From assembly GCA_036262515.1 (NCBI GenBank), contig DATAIT010000095.1, positions 1 through 44,996 on the forward strand: a stretch of DNA of 44,996 nt. The letters are read 5' to 3'. The position numbers were made by a program, and so were the translations under genes. The DNA is from Acidimicrobiales bacterium (GTDB lineage Bacteria > Actinomycetota > Acidimicrobiia > Acidimicrobiales > GCA-2861595). The notes below the pieces were generated by a model that searched no databases, was not told the origin of the DNA, and worked only from the letters and a program-made list of their open reading frames with translations. Numbering within the stretch: position 1 is the first letter of the stretch; the number at the start of each line of letters is the position of its first letter. Below are positions 34,831 to 42,648 of the stretch, piece after piece.

Positions 34831-36461
34831 GCCGGCGCCTCGGGCCGGGTCGCCGGCGGCTGCTGCTGCTGCTGCGCCACCTGGGCGACGGCGGGGCCGG
34901 GATCGAGCTGGGTGACGTCGTGGCCGGGCACGGGCGTGGCCGGGGCCGCCTGGCCCGGGACTCCGGCTCCCATGCGCCCATTGCGCCCGGCGTCGGTGGT
35001 GGCGAGGACCCAGGTGTCCTTCGACCCGCCGCCCTGGCTCGAGTTCACCACCAGGCTTCCCTCGACCAGGGCCACGCGCGTGAGGCCACCCGGCACGACC
35101 CACACCCGCTCGCCGTCGTTGACCGCGAACGGCCGCAGGTCGACATGGCGCGGCTTCAGCCGGTCGCCGACCTGGGTGGGCGACGTCGACAGGCGCACGA
35201 CCTCCTGGGCGATCCAGGCCCGGGGATCGGCCTGGATGGCGGCCCGCACGCCCGCCAGCTCCTCGTCGCCGGCCTGCGGGCCGATCACGAGCCCGTACCC
35301 TCCGGACCCGTCCACCGGCTTCATCACCAGCTGGTCGAGGCGTGGGAGGGCGTGCGCGAGCTGGTCGGGGTCCTCCAGGCGGTAGGTCGTGACGTTGGGC
35401 AGCAACGTCTTCTCACCCAGGTAGTACTCGATCATGGCCGGGACGTAGGTGTAGACGAGCTTGTCGTCGGCCACCCCGTTGCCGACCGCATTGGCAATGG
35501 TGACGTTGCCGGCGCGGGCCGCATTGAGGATGCCCGGGCAGCCGACGACCGAGTCGCTGCGGAAGTGGAGCGGGTCGAGGAAGTCGTCGTCCACCCGCCG
35601 GTACACCACGTCGACGCGCTGCTCGCCCTCCGTGCTGCGCATGTAGACGAGGTTCTCCCGGCAGACGAGGTCACGCCCTTCCACCAGCTCCACGCCCATC
35701 TGCCGGGCCAGGAAGGCGTGCTCGAAGTAGGCCGAGTTGTACACGCCGGGCGTGAGCAGCACCACGGTCGGTTCGCCGGCGCCGGCCGGGGCGGCGGCCC
35801 GCAGCGCCTCCAGGAGCCGGGCGGGGTAGGCGTCGACCGGGCGCACCCGATGGCTGGCGAACAGCTCCGGGAAGACCCGCGCCATGGCCCGGCGGTTCTC
35901 TATGACGTACGAGATCCCCGACGGCGTGCGGACGTTGTCCTCCAGCACGTGGAACTGCTCGTCACCCCGCACCAGGTCGATGCCGGCCACCTGCACCCGC
36001 GCCCCGTTGACGGGCTGCACGCCGAAGGCGGGGCGGTGGAAGTGGGTGGCGGTGGTGACGCAGCGCCGGGGCACGATGCCGTCCCGCAGGATCTGCCCCT
36101 CGCCGTAGACGTCGTCGAGGAACCGCTCGAGGGCCAGGACCCGCTGGGTCACTCCCTTCTCGATGTGCGACCACTCGCCGGCCGACAGCACCCGGGGAAA
36201 GAGGTCGAGCGGGAAGAGCCGTTCTTCGCCGGAGTGGGAGAAGGTGATGCCCTGGTCGAGGAAGGCCCGGTCACGCGCCGCGCAGCGGTTGGCGAACTCC
36301 TCGGCCGACAGCACCTGGAGGGCCTGGTGCAGGGCCCGGTAGCTCGGGCGCGGCGCGCCGGTTGGATCGAACATCTCGTCCCACCCGGCCGCGAAGGCGT
36401 ACTCGTCCAGGAGATCGCCCACCCCCCCATCCTGCCAGCCCCGCATCGCGGGTTCGATCAT
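34824..36461 (-). CDS. Circularly permuted ATP-grasp type 2 protein (DUF404/DUF407)
   Basis: The 545-residue protein has the permuted ATP-grasp fold: WDEMFDPTGAPRPSYRALHQ, FPLDLFPRVLSAGEW, GVQPVNGARVQVAGIDLVRG, VLEDNVRTPSGISYVIENRR, VMKPVDGSGGYGLVIGPQAG, PRHVDLRPFAVND and LVVNSSQGGGSKDTW. The family is predicted to be a peptide or amide ligase related to glutathionylspermidine synthase. The last about 55 residues (after GSKDTWVLA) form a Pro/Ala/Gln-rich tail with a five-Gln run encoded by CTG repeats, not part of the enzyme. ATG 36461 is chosen; ATG 36446 is possible. First gene of the operon. Confidence 0.9.
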   Translation of the reverse strand: MIEPAMRGWQDGGVGDLLDEYAFAAGWDEMFDPTGAPRPSYRALHQALQVLSAEEFANRCAARDRAFLDQGITFSHSGEERLFPLDLFPRVLSAGEWSHIEKGVTQRVLALERFLDDVYGEGQILRDGIVPRRCVTTATHFHRPAFGVQPVNGARVQVAGIDLVRGDEQFHVLEDNVRTPSGISYVIENRRAMARVFPELFASHRVRPVDAYPARLLEALRAAAPAGAGEPTVVLLTPGVYNSAYFEHAFLARQMGVELVEGRDLVCRENLVYMRSTEGEQRVDVVYRRVDDDFLDPLHFRSDSVVGCPGILNAARAGNVTIANAVGNGVADDKLVYTYVPAMIEYYLGEKTLLPNVTTYRLEDPDQLAHALPRLDQLVMKPVDGSGGYGLVIGPQAGDEELAGVRAAIQADPRAWIAQEVVRLSTSPTQVGDRLKPRHVDLRPFAVNDGERVWVVPGGLTRVALVEGSLVVNSSQGGGSKDTWVLATTDAGRNGRMGAGVPGQAAPATPVPGHDVTQLDPGPAVAQVAQQQQQPPATRPEAPAC

Positions 36462-36520
36462 GTGCGGCAGGGTTCACGCGATGGTGACGGAACGAGGTGG
36501 GACGGGCCGGCCCACCGGGG

Positions 36521-36526
36521 TAAGGA
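36521..36526 (+). promoter_or_regulatory. Possible -10 of the divergent transglutaminase
   Basis: TAAGGA (36521-36526), ending 7 nt before GTG 36534, in a 72-nt gap shared with the divergent ATP-grasp operon. The sixth base departs from TA-N3-T. Confidence 0.3.
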
Positions 36527-36533
36527 TGGGGAC

Positions 36534-37334
36534 GTGCGCATCAAGGTCGGATGCGAGTTCGCCCACAAGGCGGCAGGTCCCACGCCCACCATCTGGCAGG
36601 TGCGGCCCCGCCCCGACGGGCCGGCGGCACTGGTCTCGTCGGCATGGACATCGACGCCCCCGCTCCCGACCACCAGCTACATCGACGCCTTCGGCAACCT
36701 GTGCGACCGCCTGATGCTCCCCGAAGGCGACAGCGTGGTGCGCTTCGACGCCGTGGCCGAAGTGTCCGGTGATCCCGACCCCGTAGGCCTCGATGCGCCG
36801 CAGGTCGCGGTCGAGGCCCTTCCCGACGACGCCCTCGTCTACCTCCTGCCCACCCGGTTCTGCCTCTCGGACGTCCTGCACGACGAGGCGTGGGAGCTCT
36901 TCGGGGGCACGGCCCCCGGGTGGGCGCGCGTGCAGGCGGTGTCGGACTGGGTCCACGCCAACGTGCGATTCGACTACCAGAACACGTCCCCCGTGACCAC
37001 CGCCTGCGACGTCTGGCGGTCCCGGACCGGGGTCTGCCGCGACTTCGCCCATCTGGCCGTGACGTTCTGCCGCGCCCTCAACATCCCGGCGAGGTACGCG
37101 TTCGGGTACCTGCCGGACATCGGGGTGCCGCCGCCCGACGACCCCATGGATTTCTGCGCCTGGATGGAGGTCTACCTCGGCGACCGCTGGTGGACGTTCG
37201 ACCCGCGCAACAACCAGCGGCGGATCGGCCGGGTCCTCATCGGCCGGGGTCGTGACGCCGTCGACGTGGCCATGCTGACCACCTACGGCGCCACCATCCT
37301 CGAGTCGATGACCGTGTGGGCCGCCGAGGCGTGA
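36534..37334 (+). CDS. Transglutaminase-like protein with Cys replacing the catalytic His
   Basis: The 266-residue protein begins MRIKVGCEFAHKAAGPTP, the usual N-terminal domain of this transglutaminase clade, and has the nucleophile Cys168 in RTGVCRDFAHLAVTFCRALN. The second motif reads PMDFCAWMEVYLGDRWWTFD, so Cys208 stands where the family consensus has His (HAWxEVY); the Asp-bearing FDPRNN and RIGRVLIGRGRDAVDVAM follow. It is divergent from the ATP-grasp/alpha-E/transglutaminase operon. GTG 36534 lies 7 nt after TAAGGA. A non-classical or non-catalytic role is possible. Confidence 0.86.
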   Translation: MRIKVGCEFAHKAAGPTPTIWQVRPRPDGPAALVSSAWTSTPPLPTTSYIDAFGNLCDRLMLPEGDSVVRFDAVAEVSGDPDPVGLDAPQVAVEALPDDALVYLLPTRFCLSDVLHDEAWELFGGTAPGWARVQAVSDWVHANVRFDYQNTSPVTTACDVWRSRTGVCRDFAHLAVTFCRALNIPARYAFGYLPDIGVPPPDDPMDFCAWMEVYLGDRWWTFDPRNNQRRIGRVLIGRGRDAVDVAMLTTYGATILESMTVWAAEA

Positions 37335-37361
37335 CCGCCCGGCGTCCGGGGTCCGCCCCGA

Positions 37362-37616
37362 TCAGGGCCCGTCGACCGGCTCCCCCATCTCCCTGAGGGC
37401 GGTGGCGATGGCGGCGCGGAGCCGCCGGGCCGTCGCAGGGCCGAGGTGGCCCACCATGCCCGCGCCGGGGTCGCCCTCCTCCTCGAGCGTCAGCTCGACG
37501 CGAAGGTCACCGCAGCCCTCGCAGTCGTCGAGGGCGGCCACCGCCCAGGCGAGCCTGGCCCGCTCGGGGTCGCCGGCAGGGTGGTCGTCCAGCCCGTAGT
37601 CGGCCAGCTTCTTCAT
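37362..37616 (-). CDS. Small protein of unknown function with CxxC
   Basis: An 84-residue frame starting MKKLADYGLDDHPAGDPERA with DDCEGCGDLRVELTLEEEGD and GHLGPATARRLRAAIATALR. The CxxC and the mixed charged/helical pattern suggest a real small protein. It converges with the transglutaminase (27 nt) and diverges from the next gene. The upstream sequence GGGGAC could act as a weak ribosome binding site. No family recognised. Confidence 0.6.
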   Translation of the reverse strand: MKKLADYGLDDHPAGDPERARLAWAVAALDDCEGCGDLRVELTLEEEGDPGAGMVGHLGPATARRLRAAIATALREMGEPVDGP

Positions 37617-37666
37617 GTCCCCAGCCAAGCACGGCGGCCCGGGCCCACCGGGATCGGGCCGTCCCC

Positions 37667-37672
37667 TACCAT
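37667..37672 (+). promoter_or_regulatory. Putative -10 of the 37683 gene
   Basis: TACCAT ends 10 nt before ATG 37683; a leaderless or nearly leaderless start is expected. Confidence 0.4.
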
Positions 37673-37682
37673 CTCGCACGGC

Positions 37683-38486
37683 ATGGAGGAACGGCGGTCG
37701 ACGGCGGCGGCCGCGGACCCGACGTGGGAGCGGCGCCACCCCGGCGGGCCCGAGTCGTGGTCCTTCGACTTCGTCGCCCCCGGCGGCGGCGTGGCCGGCT
37801 TCGTCGGGCTGACCATCTGGAGCGCCCCGAGGCGGGCGTGGTACTGGGCTGCACTCGTCGGCCGTCGCCGCCCGTACCTCCTGGTGCGCGACCTGGAGGT
37901 GGCGGCTCCGCGCGCACCGACCTCGCGCGAGATCCGCGCCGATGGCCTGTGGGCGGACCTGAACTGCGAGACACCGCACGACCACTGGTCCGTCGGCCTG
38001 GAGGCGTTCGGCGTCCTCCTCGACGACCCGGACGAGGCTCTCGGCGGCGAGCGCGGCGAGCGCACCGGGCTCGGGCTCGACCTCGAGTGGGAGGCGGCAG
38101 CGCCGGTGGTCGGCGGCGTCGGCAGCTACGGCCAGGCGTGCTCGGTCCACGGCGAGATCCTGGTGGGCGGAGGCGGAGGGCCGGTCGAGACGATCACGTT
38201 CGACGGCAGGGGTTGGCGGCGCCACGCCTGGGGGAAGGCGGTCGGCTGGTTCACCCCCGCGTCGCGCCTGGACGGCCACCTCGAGGACGGCCGGCCGTTC
38301 ACCGCGACAGGCCTCGTTCCACCGGCGATCGACGTCCTGTGCCGGGCACCGCTCAGGCTGGAGCTGTCGTCGCGACGGTCGGTCCTCGAGCGGGCCCTCT
38401 GCCGATTCCGGACGCCGGAGGGCTCGAGCGGCCTGGCGTGGTCCGAGCACGTCGTCGCCCCGGCGCCGGGCCCGGCCGCCGGCTGA
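37683..38486 (+). CDS. Conserved-looking protein of unknown function, possible lipocalin-like fold
   Basis: The 267-residue protein has an ESWSFDFVAPGGGVAGFVGL start, WSAPRRAWYWAALVGRRRPY, LWADLNCETPHDHWSVGLEA and FDGRGWRRHAWGKAVGW. The alternating hydrophobic/Trp pattern and PHDHW motif suggest an all-beta barrel, perhaps of the AttH/Svf1-like or hydratase-related lipocalin group (tentative). There is no signal peptide or catalytic motif I can name. ATG 37683 follows TACCAT. The Arg-rich N-terminus is short and probably disordered. Confidence 0.65.
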   Translation: MEERRSTAAAADPTWERRHPGGPESWSFDFVAPGGGVAGFVGLTIWSAPRRAWYWAALVGRRRPYLLVRDLEVAAPRAPTSREIRADGLWADLNCETPHDHWSVGLEAFGVLLDDPDEALGGERGERTGLGLDLEWEAAAPVVGGVGSYGQACSVHGEILVGGGGGPVETITFDGRGWRRHAWGKAVGWFTPASRLDGHLEDGRPFTATGLVPPAIDVLCRAPLRLELSSRRSVLERALCRFRTPEGSSGLAWSEHVVAPAPGPAAG

Positions 38487-38613
38487 CCGGTCGGCCCCCG
38501 CCGGCGCAGATCACCACGATCGTGCCTTCCGAGGGGCCGTCCTCCGTGGCACACTTCTGAATGCATCGGAATGCGCTGTGCGCCGATGAAGACCAGGGGG
38601 ACCGGGGCGAGCC

Positions 38614-40188
38614 ATGACCGTCGGTGTCCTTATCGCCGCCGACAAGCCCGTCGTCAGGCGCGCCGTGCGCCTGGCCCTCGAAGCAGAGGGATGCCACGTC
38701 GTGGCGGAATGCCCCGCCGGGCGGGCGGTCGTCGAGATGGCCGCCTCCTGCCACGCGGACGTGGTGGTGCTGGGATGGCCGACGTCGGGCGATTCGCCCG
38801 TGGACGACCTCCGCCGACTCTGCGAGACGGTTCCCGACGCCCGGATCGTCGTGACGTCGACGCGCCCGGCCGTGGAGGAGGCCCGCCTCGTGCTTCGGGC
38901 CGGGGCGGACAGGTACGTCGACACGAACGATCTTTCCGGTTTGGTCTCCGCCGTCACGCGGTCGTCGCCGGTCGGGTCGGCGAGGGCCGGTCAAGGCACC
39001 TTGGCGACGGATCCCCACGGGCCCGAGCACGAGGGCGAGACGCGCCCGTTGCGTGTGCTGGTGGTCGACGACGACGTCACAGCCCGCCGCCTGCTCCGGC
39101 TCGGCCTGGAGCTCGGTGGTGCGGCCGTCTCGGAAGCGGCGTCGCTCGCCCAGGCGCGGCGCCTGCTCGTCGACCACGTGGACGGCGTCGTGCTCGACCG
39201 CCGCCTGTCGGACGGCGACGGCCTCGAGCTGCTCCCGCTCCTGGCCGAACGCCACCCCGAGGCCAACGTCGTGGTGTGCTCGAACATGGACGACCACGCC
39301 GAGCCGTGGTTCGTCGCCCATGTTCCCAAGACCGACATGGACGGCGTCGTCAGCGCCCTCGGGCTGTCCCGCCGGCAGCCGCCGAGCTTGTTCACCGACG
39401 TCCGCTTCGGCACCTCCCTCCCCGAGATCGTGGCGCGGTGGAGCACGCGTCTCGGACGCGAGCTGAGCGCGCCGCCCGTCGCCGCCGTGCACGCATTCGT
39501 CGGCCAGGTCGTCCACGCGCTCGCCGTGCCGGAGGCCCCGGCGCCGGCCACCGGCAACGGCGTCGTCGGACCGCAGGACGCCGAGGTCACCGTCCGCCAG
39601 CTGGTCGACCTCCGGGAGATGGTCACCGCCGAGATCGGGCGCCAACTCGACAGTGCGGAGTCGGGCGCCGTCTTGGCAGCCGTCAACCGGGAGCTCGACA
39701 TCTGGATCCTCGGGGTGGTTGGTCGAGACGTCGAGCGTCTGCGGAGGCAGGCATCGACCGATGCGCTCACCGGCCTGCTCAACCGCCGGGCATTCGACGA
39801 AGCCCTCTCCCAGGAGGTGGCCAGGGCGTCCCGCTACCGGCGACCGTTCAGCGTTGCGATGGTCGACCTCGACGGGCTGAAGCTCATCAACGACCGTGAC
39901 GGCCATCCGGCCGGCGACGCCGCCCTCGTCGCCATGGCCACCGCCATTCGAAGGTCCCTGCGGCTCAGCGACCGCGCCTACCGGGTGGGGGGCGACGAGT
40001 TCGTCATCCTCCTGCCCGAGACCCCGAAGCGCCTCGTCCAGGGCATCATCGACCGCTTCTCGTCCGAGGGAGCGCCGGCGTTCAGCTGGGGCGCCGCCAC
40101 GTACCTCGAGGACACCGACGACAGCGACACGGTCATCGACCTCGCCGACCGCCAGCTTCTCGCCCGCCGCCGGGCCACGCGGGCCTGA
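38614..40188 (+). CDS. Diguanylate cyclase with two receiver domains
   Basis: The 524-residue protein has receiver 1 (about residues 2-115), receiver 2 (about 145-250) and a C-terminal GGDEF domain (about 370-520). Receiver 1 has Gly54 where the phospho-acceptor Asp belongs (DVVVLGWPTSG), so it is a pseudo-receiver. Receiver 2 keeps VLVVDDDVTARRLL, Asp195 in VVLDRRLSDGDG, and the Lys in HVPKTD. The GGDEF motif is intact at 459-463 (YRVGGDEFVILLP), with the inhibitory RxxD site RLSD at 450-453. It should make c-di-GMP under phosphorylation and product feedback control. ATG 38614 follows AGGGGGA. Confidence 0.92.
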   Translation: MTVGVLIAADKPVVRRAVRLALEAEGCHVVAECPAGRAVVEMAASCHADVVVLGWPTSGDSPVDDLRRLCETVPDARIVVTSTRPAVEEARLVLRAGADRYVDTNDLSGLVSAVTRSSPVGSARAGQGTLATDPHGPEHEGETRPLRVLVVDDDVTARRLLRLGLELGGAAVSEAASLAQARRLLVDHVDGVVLDRRLSDGDGLELLPLLAERHPEANVVVCSNMDDHAEPWFVAHVPKTDMDGVVSALGLSRRQPPSLFTDVRFGTSLPEIVARWSTRLGRELSAPPVAAVHAFVGQVVHALAVPEAPAPATGNGVVGPQDAEVTVRQLVDLREMVTAEIGRQLDSAESGAVLAAVNRELDIWILGVVGRDVERLRRQASTDALTGLLNRRAFDEALSQEVARASRYRRPFSVAMVDLDGLKLINDRDGHPAGDAALVAMATAIRRSLRLSDRAYRVGGDEFVILLPETPKRLVQGIIDRFSSEGAPAFSWGAATYLEDTDDSDTVIDLADRQLLARRRATRA

Positions 40189-40205
40189 CCGGCCGTCCAG
40201 CCCGC

Positions 40206-41774
40206 TCAGGGCTGCGGCTGCACCGGTGGGGCGAACGGCGTCAGGAGGATCTGGCGCGTGACGTCGTCGATGAGGCCGCTCTCGGGCAGGCGCGCCGCCC
40301 GCTGGTACGCGGTCACGGCGGCCGCGGTGGCGTCGCTCCATGAGCCGTCGATGGGCGTCGGGAACCCGAGGCTGGTCAGAAGGGTCTGGTAGGCCATCAC
40401 CTGGCCGGCCGTGAACCCATGCGGGTCGCCGACGGGAAGGCGGAACTCGGCTGCGTCCTTGATGGCGTCCCACGCTTCCTGGTCGGCGTGCTGCCACGAC
40501 CACCACGACACGCCCGCCGCGCCCACCCGGTCACCGCTCTGCATGAACCGGATCAGCTCCTCGCGCGTCGGCACGCCCCGCGGCCCGCCCTCGTCCCCGC
40601 CGTCGTAGGCCTGCCCCACCGGGAGCACGGGTTTGCCGTACACCGCAAGGTCGCGGAAGGCGGCCTCCATCTGGCCGATCGGGTCGCCGCCCAACCAGTA
40701 GACCATCGGGGCGATGGCGTCGAACGCGGCCACCAGGTCGGCCATCGGGTACTGCCTGAGCGAGGGCGACGGGCGGGGCACGCACGCGATCAGCGGGTAG
40801 TTGGGCCCGACGGCGCGGCGCAGGGCGACGCCGAAGTGCTTGCCGGTCTGCGGGCTGATGTTCACGCCCATGCTCCGGAGCTCGATGTCGGCCGCGTAGC
40901 CGTCGACGCGATGGCCGTCGGGCGTGACGTAGGTGATGGCCTGCACGGCGCGTGCGACGTCCCCGTCCACGTTGTGCAGGTAGGGGAAGTCCCACGCGTA
41001 CACGCGGATGCTGGCGGCGTGGGCGGCGGGCAGCAGGCGGTCGAGGAAGGGCCCGGCGTAGAAGCCCTGGGACAACGACGCCGTACGCACGTAGAGGTGC
41101 GTGAGCCCGACCTCACGTGCCCGCGCCACGATGGCGTCGGCGTCGCCACCCTCGGTCTGGTCGGCGAGCCAGATCCACATGCCCTTGCCCACCGGGAGGG
41201 CCCCGCGCTGGGTCGGGATGGTGCGATCGACCGGCGCCTGGGCGTCGGGCGCGGCGCCGGCCTGGGGGGCCGGGACGGTCTGCGTTCCCGCCGGCGCCCC
41301 GGTGCCCACGGCATCGGTGACGACGCCTTTGGCGGCACCGGTCCCGCTGGCGCTGCCGGCCAGCGCCTCGGCCTGCACGTCGCCGTTGGCCAGGCGCTCG
41401 AACAGGATCGTCTCGCCACCCGTGCGCAGGTTCGTGCCGGCCACGCCGACGACGGCGATGGCAATGGCGAGGGGCAGCAGTCGCCTCGCGATGCGAAGCT
41501 CGACCTCCGGCGCGAACGCGATCCGGCGCGCCCTGCGCAGGGGTCCGGCCCGCCCCGCCCCGGCCATGCGTCGCACCTGGCGCACGGCGCTCGCCAAGGC
41601 ACAGGTCGTCCGGCGCTTGGCGCCCGGGAGCCACAGCTCGTAGCCCAGCTGCGCCTCGAAGAACATCCGGAGGGGGCGAGGGGCGGTCACGGCGCGCTCC
41701 CGGAGCCGTTCCCGGCGGCTCGGGGCCGGGCGGGCCCAGTCCGGCCTGGGTACCCCCCTGTTCGTCGCCGCCAT
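40206..41774 (-). CDS. Membrane-anchored glycoside-hydrolase-like protein with peptidoglycan-binding domain
   Basis: The 522-residue protein has a basic cytoplasmic N-terminus (about residues 1-95), one transmembrane helix near 97-115 (RRLLPLAIAIAVVGVAG), a Pro/Ala linker, then a TIM-barrel-like domain (about 195-440) with GKGMWIWLADQTEGGD, VGLTHLYVRTASLSQGFYAG, IRVYAWDFPYLHNVDGD, YAADIELRSMGVNISPQT and IAPMVYWLGGDPIGQME, resembling putative glycosidases such as DUF4015. The C-terminus (about 450-520) is a PG_binding_1 repeat (VMAYQTLLTSLGFPTPIDGS, YQRAARLPESGLIDD). It would act at the cell wall. The long cytoplasmic N-terminus is odd for such an enzyme. Confidence 0.78.
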   Translation of the reverse strand: MAATNRGVPRPDWARPAPSRRERLRERAVTAPRPLRMFFEAQLGYELWLPGAKRRTTCALASAVRQVRRMAGAGRAGPLRRARRIAFAPEVELRIARRLLPLAIAIAVVGVAGTNLRTGGETILFERLANGDVQAEALAGSASGTGAAKGVVTDAVGTGAPAGTQTVPAPQAGAAPDAQAPVDRTIPTQRGALPVGKGMWIWLADQTEGGDADAIVARAREVGLTHLYVRTASLSQGFYAGPFLDRLLPAAHAASIRVYAWDFPYLHNVDGDVARAVQAITYVTPDGHRVDGYAADIELRSMGVNISPQTGKHFGVALRRAVGPNYPLIACVPRPSPSLRQYPMADLVAAFDAIAPMVYWLGGDPIGQMEAAFRDLAVYGKPVLPVGQAYDGGDEGGPRGVPTREELIRFMQSGDRVGAAGVSWWSWQHADQEAWDAIKDAAEFRLPVGDPHGFTAGQVMAYQTLLTSLGFPTPIDGSWSDATAAAVTAYQRAARLPESGLIDDVTRQILLTPFAPPVQPQP

Positions 41775-41844
41775 CGCCGTCCCCCTCGGACGAGGCCCGC
41801 GTTCGAGCCACGCCTGCCGCCGGAGGCGCCCGAGCGGTCCGCCG

Positions 41845-41863
41845 ACCCTGTGGCTTTCAGGGT
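41845..41863 (-). terminator. Hairpin downstream of sdhB
   Basis: ACCCTG (41845-41850) and CAGGGT (41858-41863) pair around a 7-nt loop. A second weak dyad, CTCTAG (41889-41894) with CTAGAG (41908-41913), lies closer to the sdhB stop. Region 41775-41928 also contains the promoter of the preceding gene; nothing else is visible. Confidence 0.4.
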
Positions 41864-41928
41864 TCGACGCGCCGGTAGGGATTCCTGCCTCTAGAGCCAG
41901 AAAGCACCTAGAGAAGGATCCCGGGTGG

Positions 41929-42648
41929 CTACACCTTGTCGGTGAGCACCGCCCGCTTGACCTCCTGGATGGCCTGGGTCACCTTGATGCCCCTCGGGCA
42001 GGCCTCGGTGCAGCTGAAGGCGGTGCGGCAGCGCCACACGCCCGACCGCTGGTTCACGATGTCGAGGCGCTCGTCGCCCGCCTGATCCCGGCTGTCGAAG
42101 ATGAAGCGGTGGGCGTTGACGATGGCGGCCGGCCCCACGTAGCCGGAGTTGCCCCAGAACACCGGGCACGACGTGGTGCAGGCGGCGCACAGGATGCACT
42201 TGGTGGTGTCGTCGTAGCGGGCCCGCTCCTCGGGCGATTGGAGGCGTTCGGTGTACCCGGGGTCGTCGTGGTTGACGAGGTAGGGCAGGACCGACCGGTA
42301 CTGGGCGAAGAATGGCTCCATGTCGACGACGAGGTCCTTGATGACCGGGAGGCCGCGGATGGGTTCGACGGTGATGCGCCCCCCGGTGGGACCAGCGGCG
42401 TTCTGGACCAGCTCGATGCACGCCAGCGCGTTGGCCCCGTTGATCATCATGGCGTCGGAGCCGCACACGCCGTGGGCGCAGGACCGGCGGAAGCTGAGGG
42501 TGCCGTCCTGCTCCCACTTCACCGTGTGCAGCGCGTCGAGCACGCGGTCCGTCGGCTCGGCCTTGACCTCGAAGGTCTGCCAGTGCGGCTTGGACTCGGT
42601 GTCGGGGTTGTAGCGCTTGACCTTCAGCTCGACATCGACGAGGGCCAT
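41929..42648 (-). CDS. sdhB: Succinate dehydrogenase iron-sulfur subunit
   Basis: The 239-residue protein has the plant-type 2Fe-2S motif FRRSCAHGVCGSDAMMINGA, the 4Fe-4S site CILCAACTTSCPVF, and the 3Fe-4S/4Fe-4S site CRTAFSCTEACPRGI. It passes electrons from SdhA flavin toward the membrane quinone site. ATG 42648 overlaps the sdhA stop by one base (TGATG). The membrane anchor genes sdhC and sdhD are not adjacent. Confidence 0.96.
   Translation of the reverse strand: MALVDVELKVKRYNPDTESKPHWQTFEVKAEPTDRVLDALHTVKWEQDGTLSFRRSCAHGVCGSDAMMINGANALACIELVQNAAGPTGGRITVEPIRGLPVIKDLVVDMEPFFAQYRSVLPYLVNHDDPGYTERLQSPEERARYDDTTKCILCAACTTSCPVFWGNSGYVGPAAIVNAHRFIFDSRDQAGDERLDIVNQRSGVWRCRTAFSCTEACPRGIKVTQAIQEVKRAVLTDKV

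Noticed and set aside
38353-40506. A 717-codon minus-strand frame opposite the GGDEF gene.
   Set aside because: The plus strand encodes clear receiver and GGDEF motifs; the minus frame has only composition-driven sequence.
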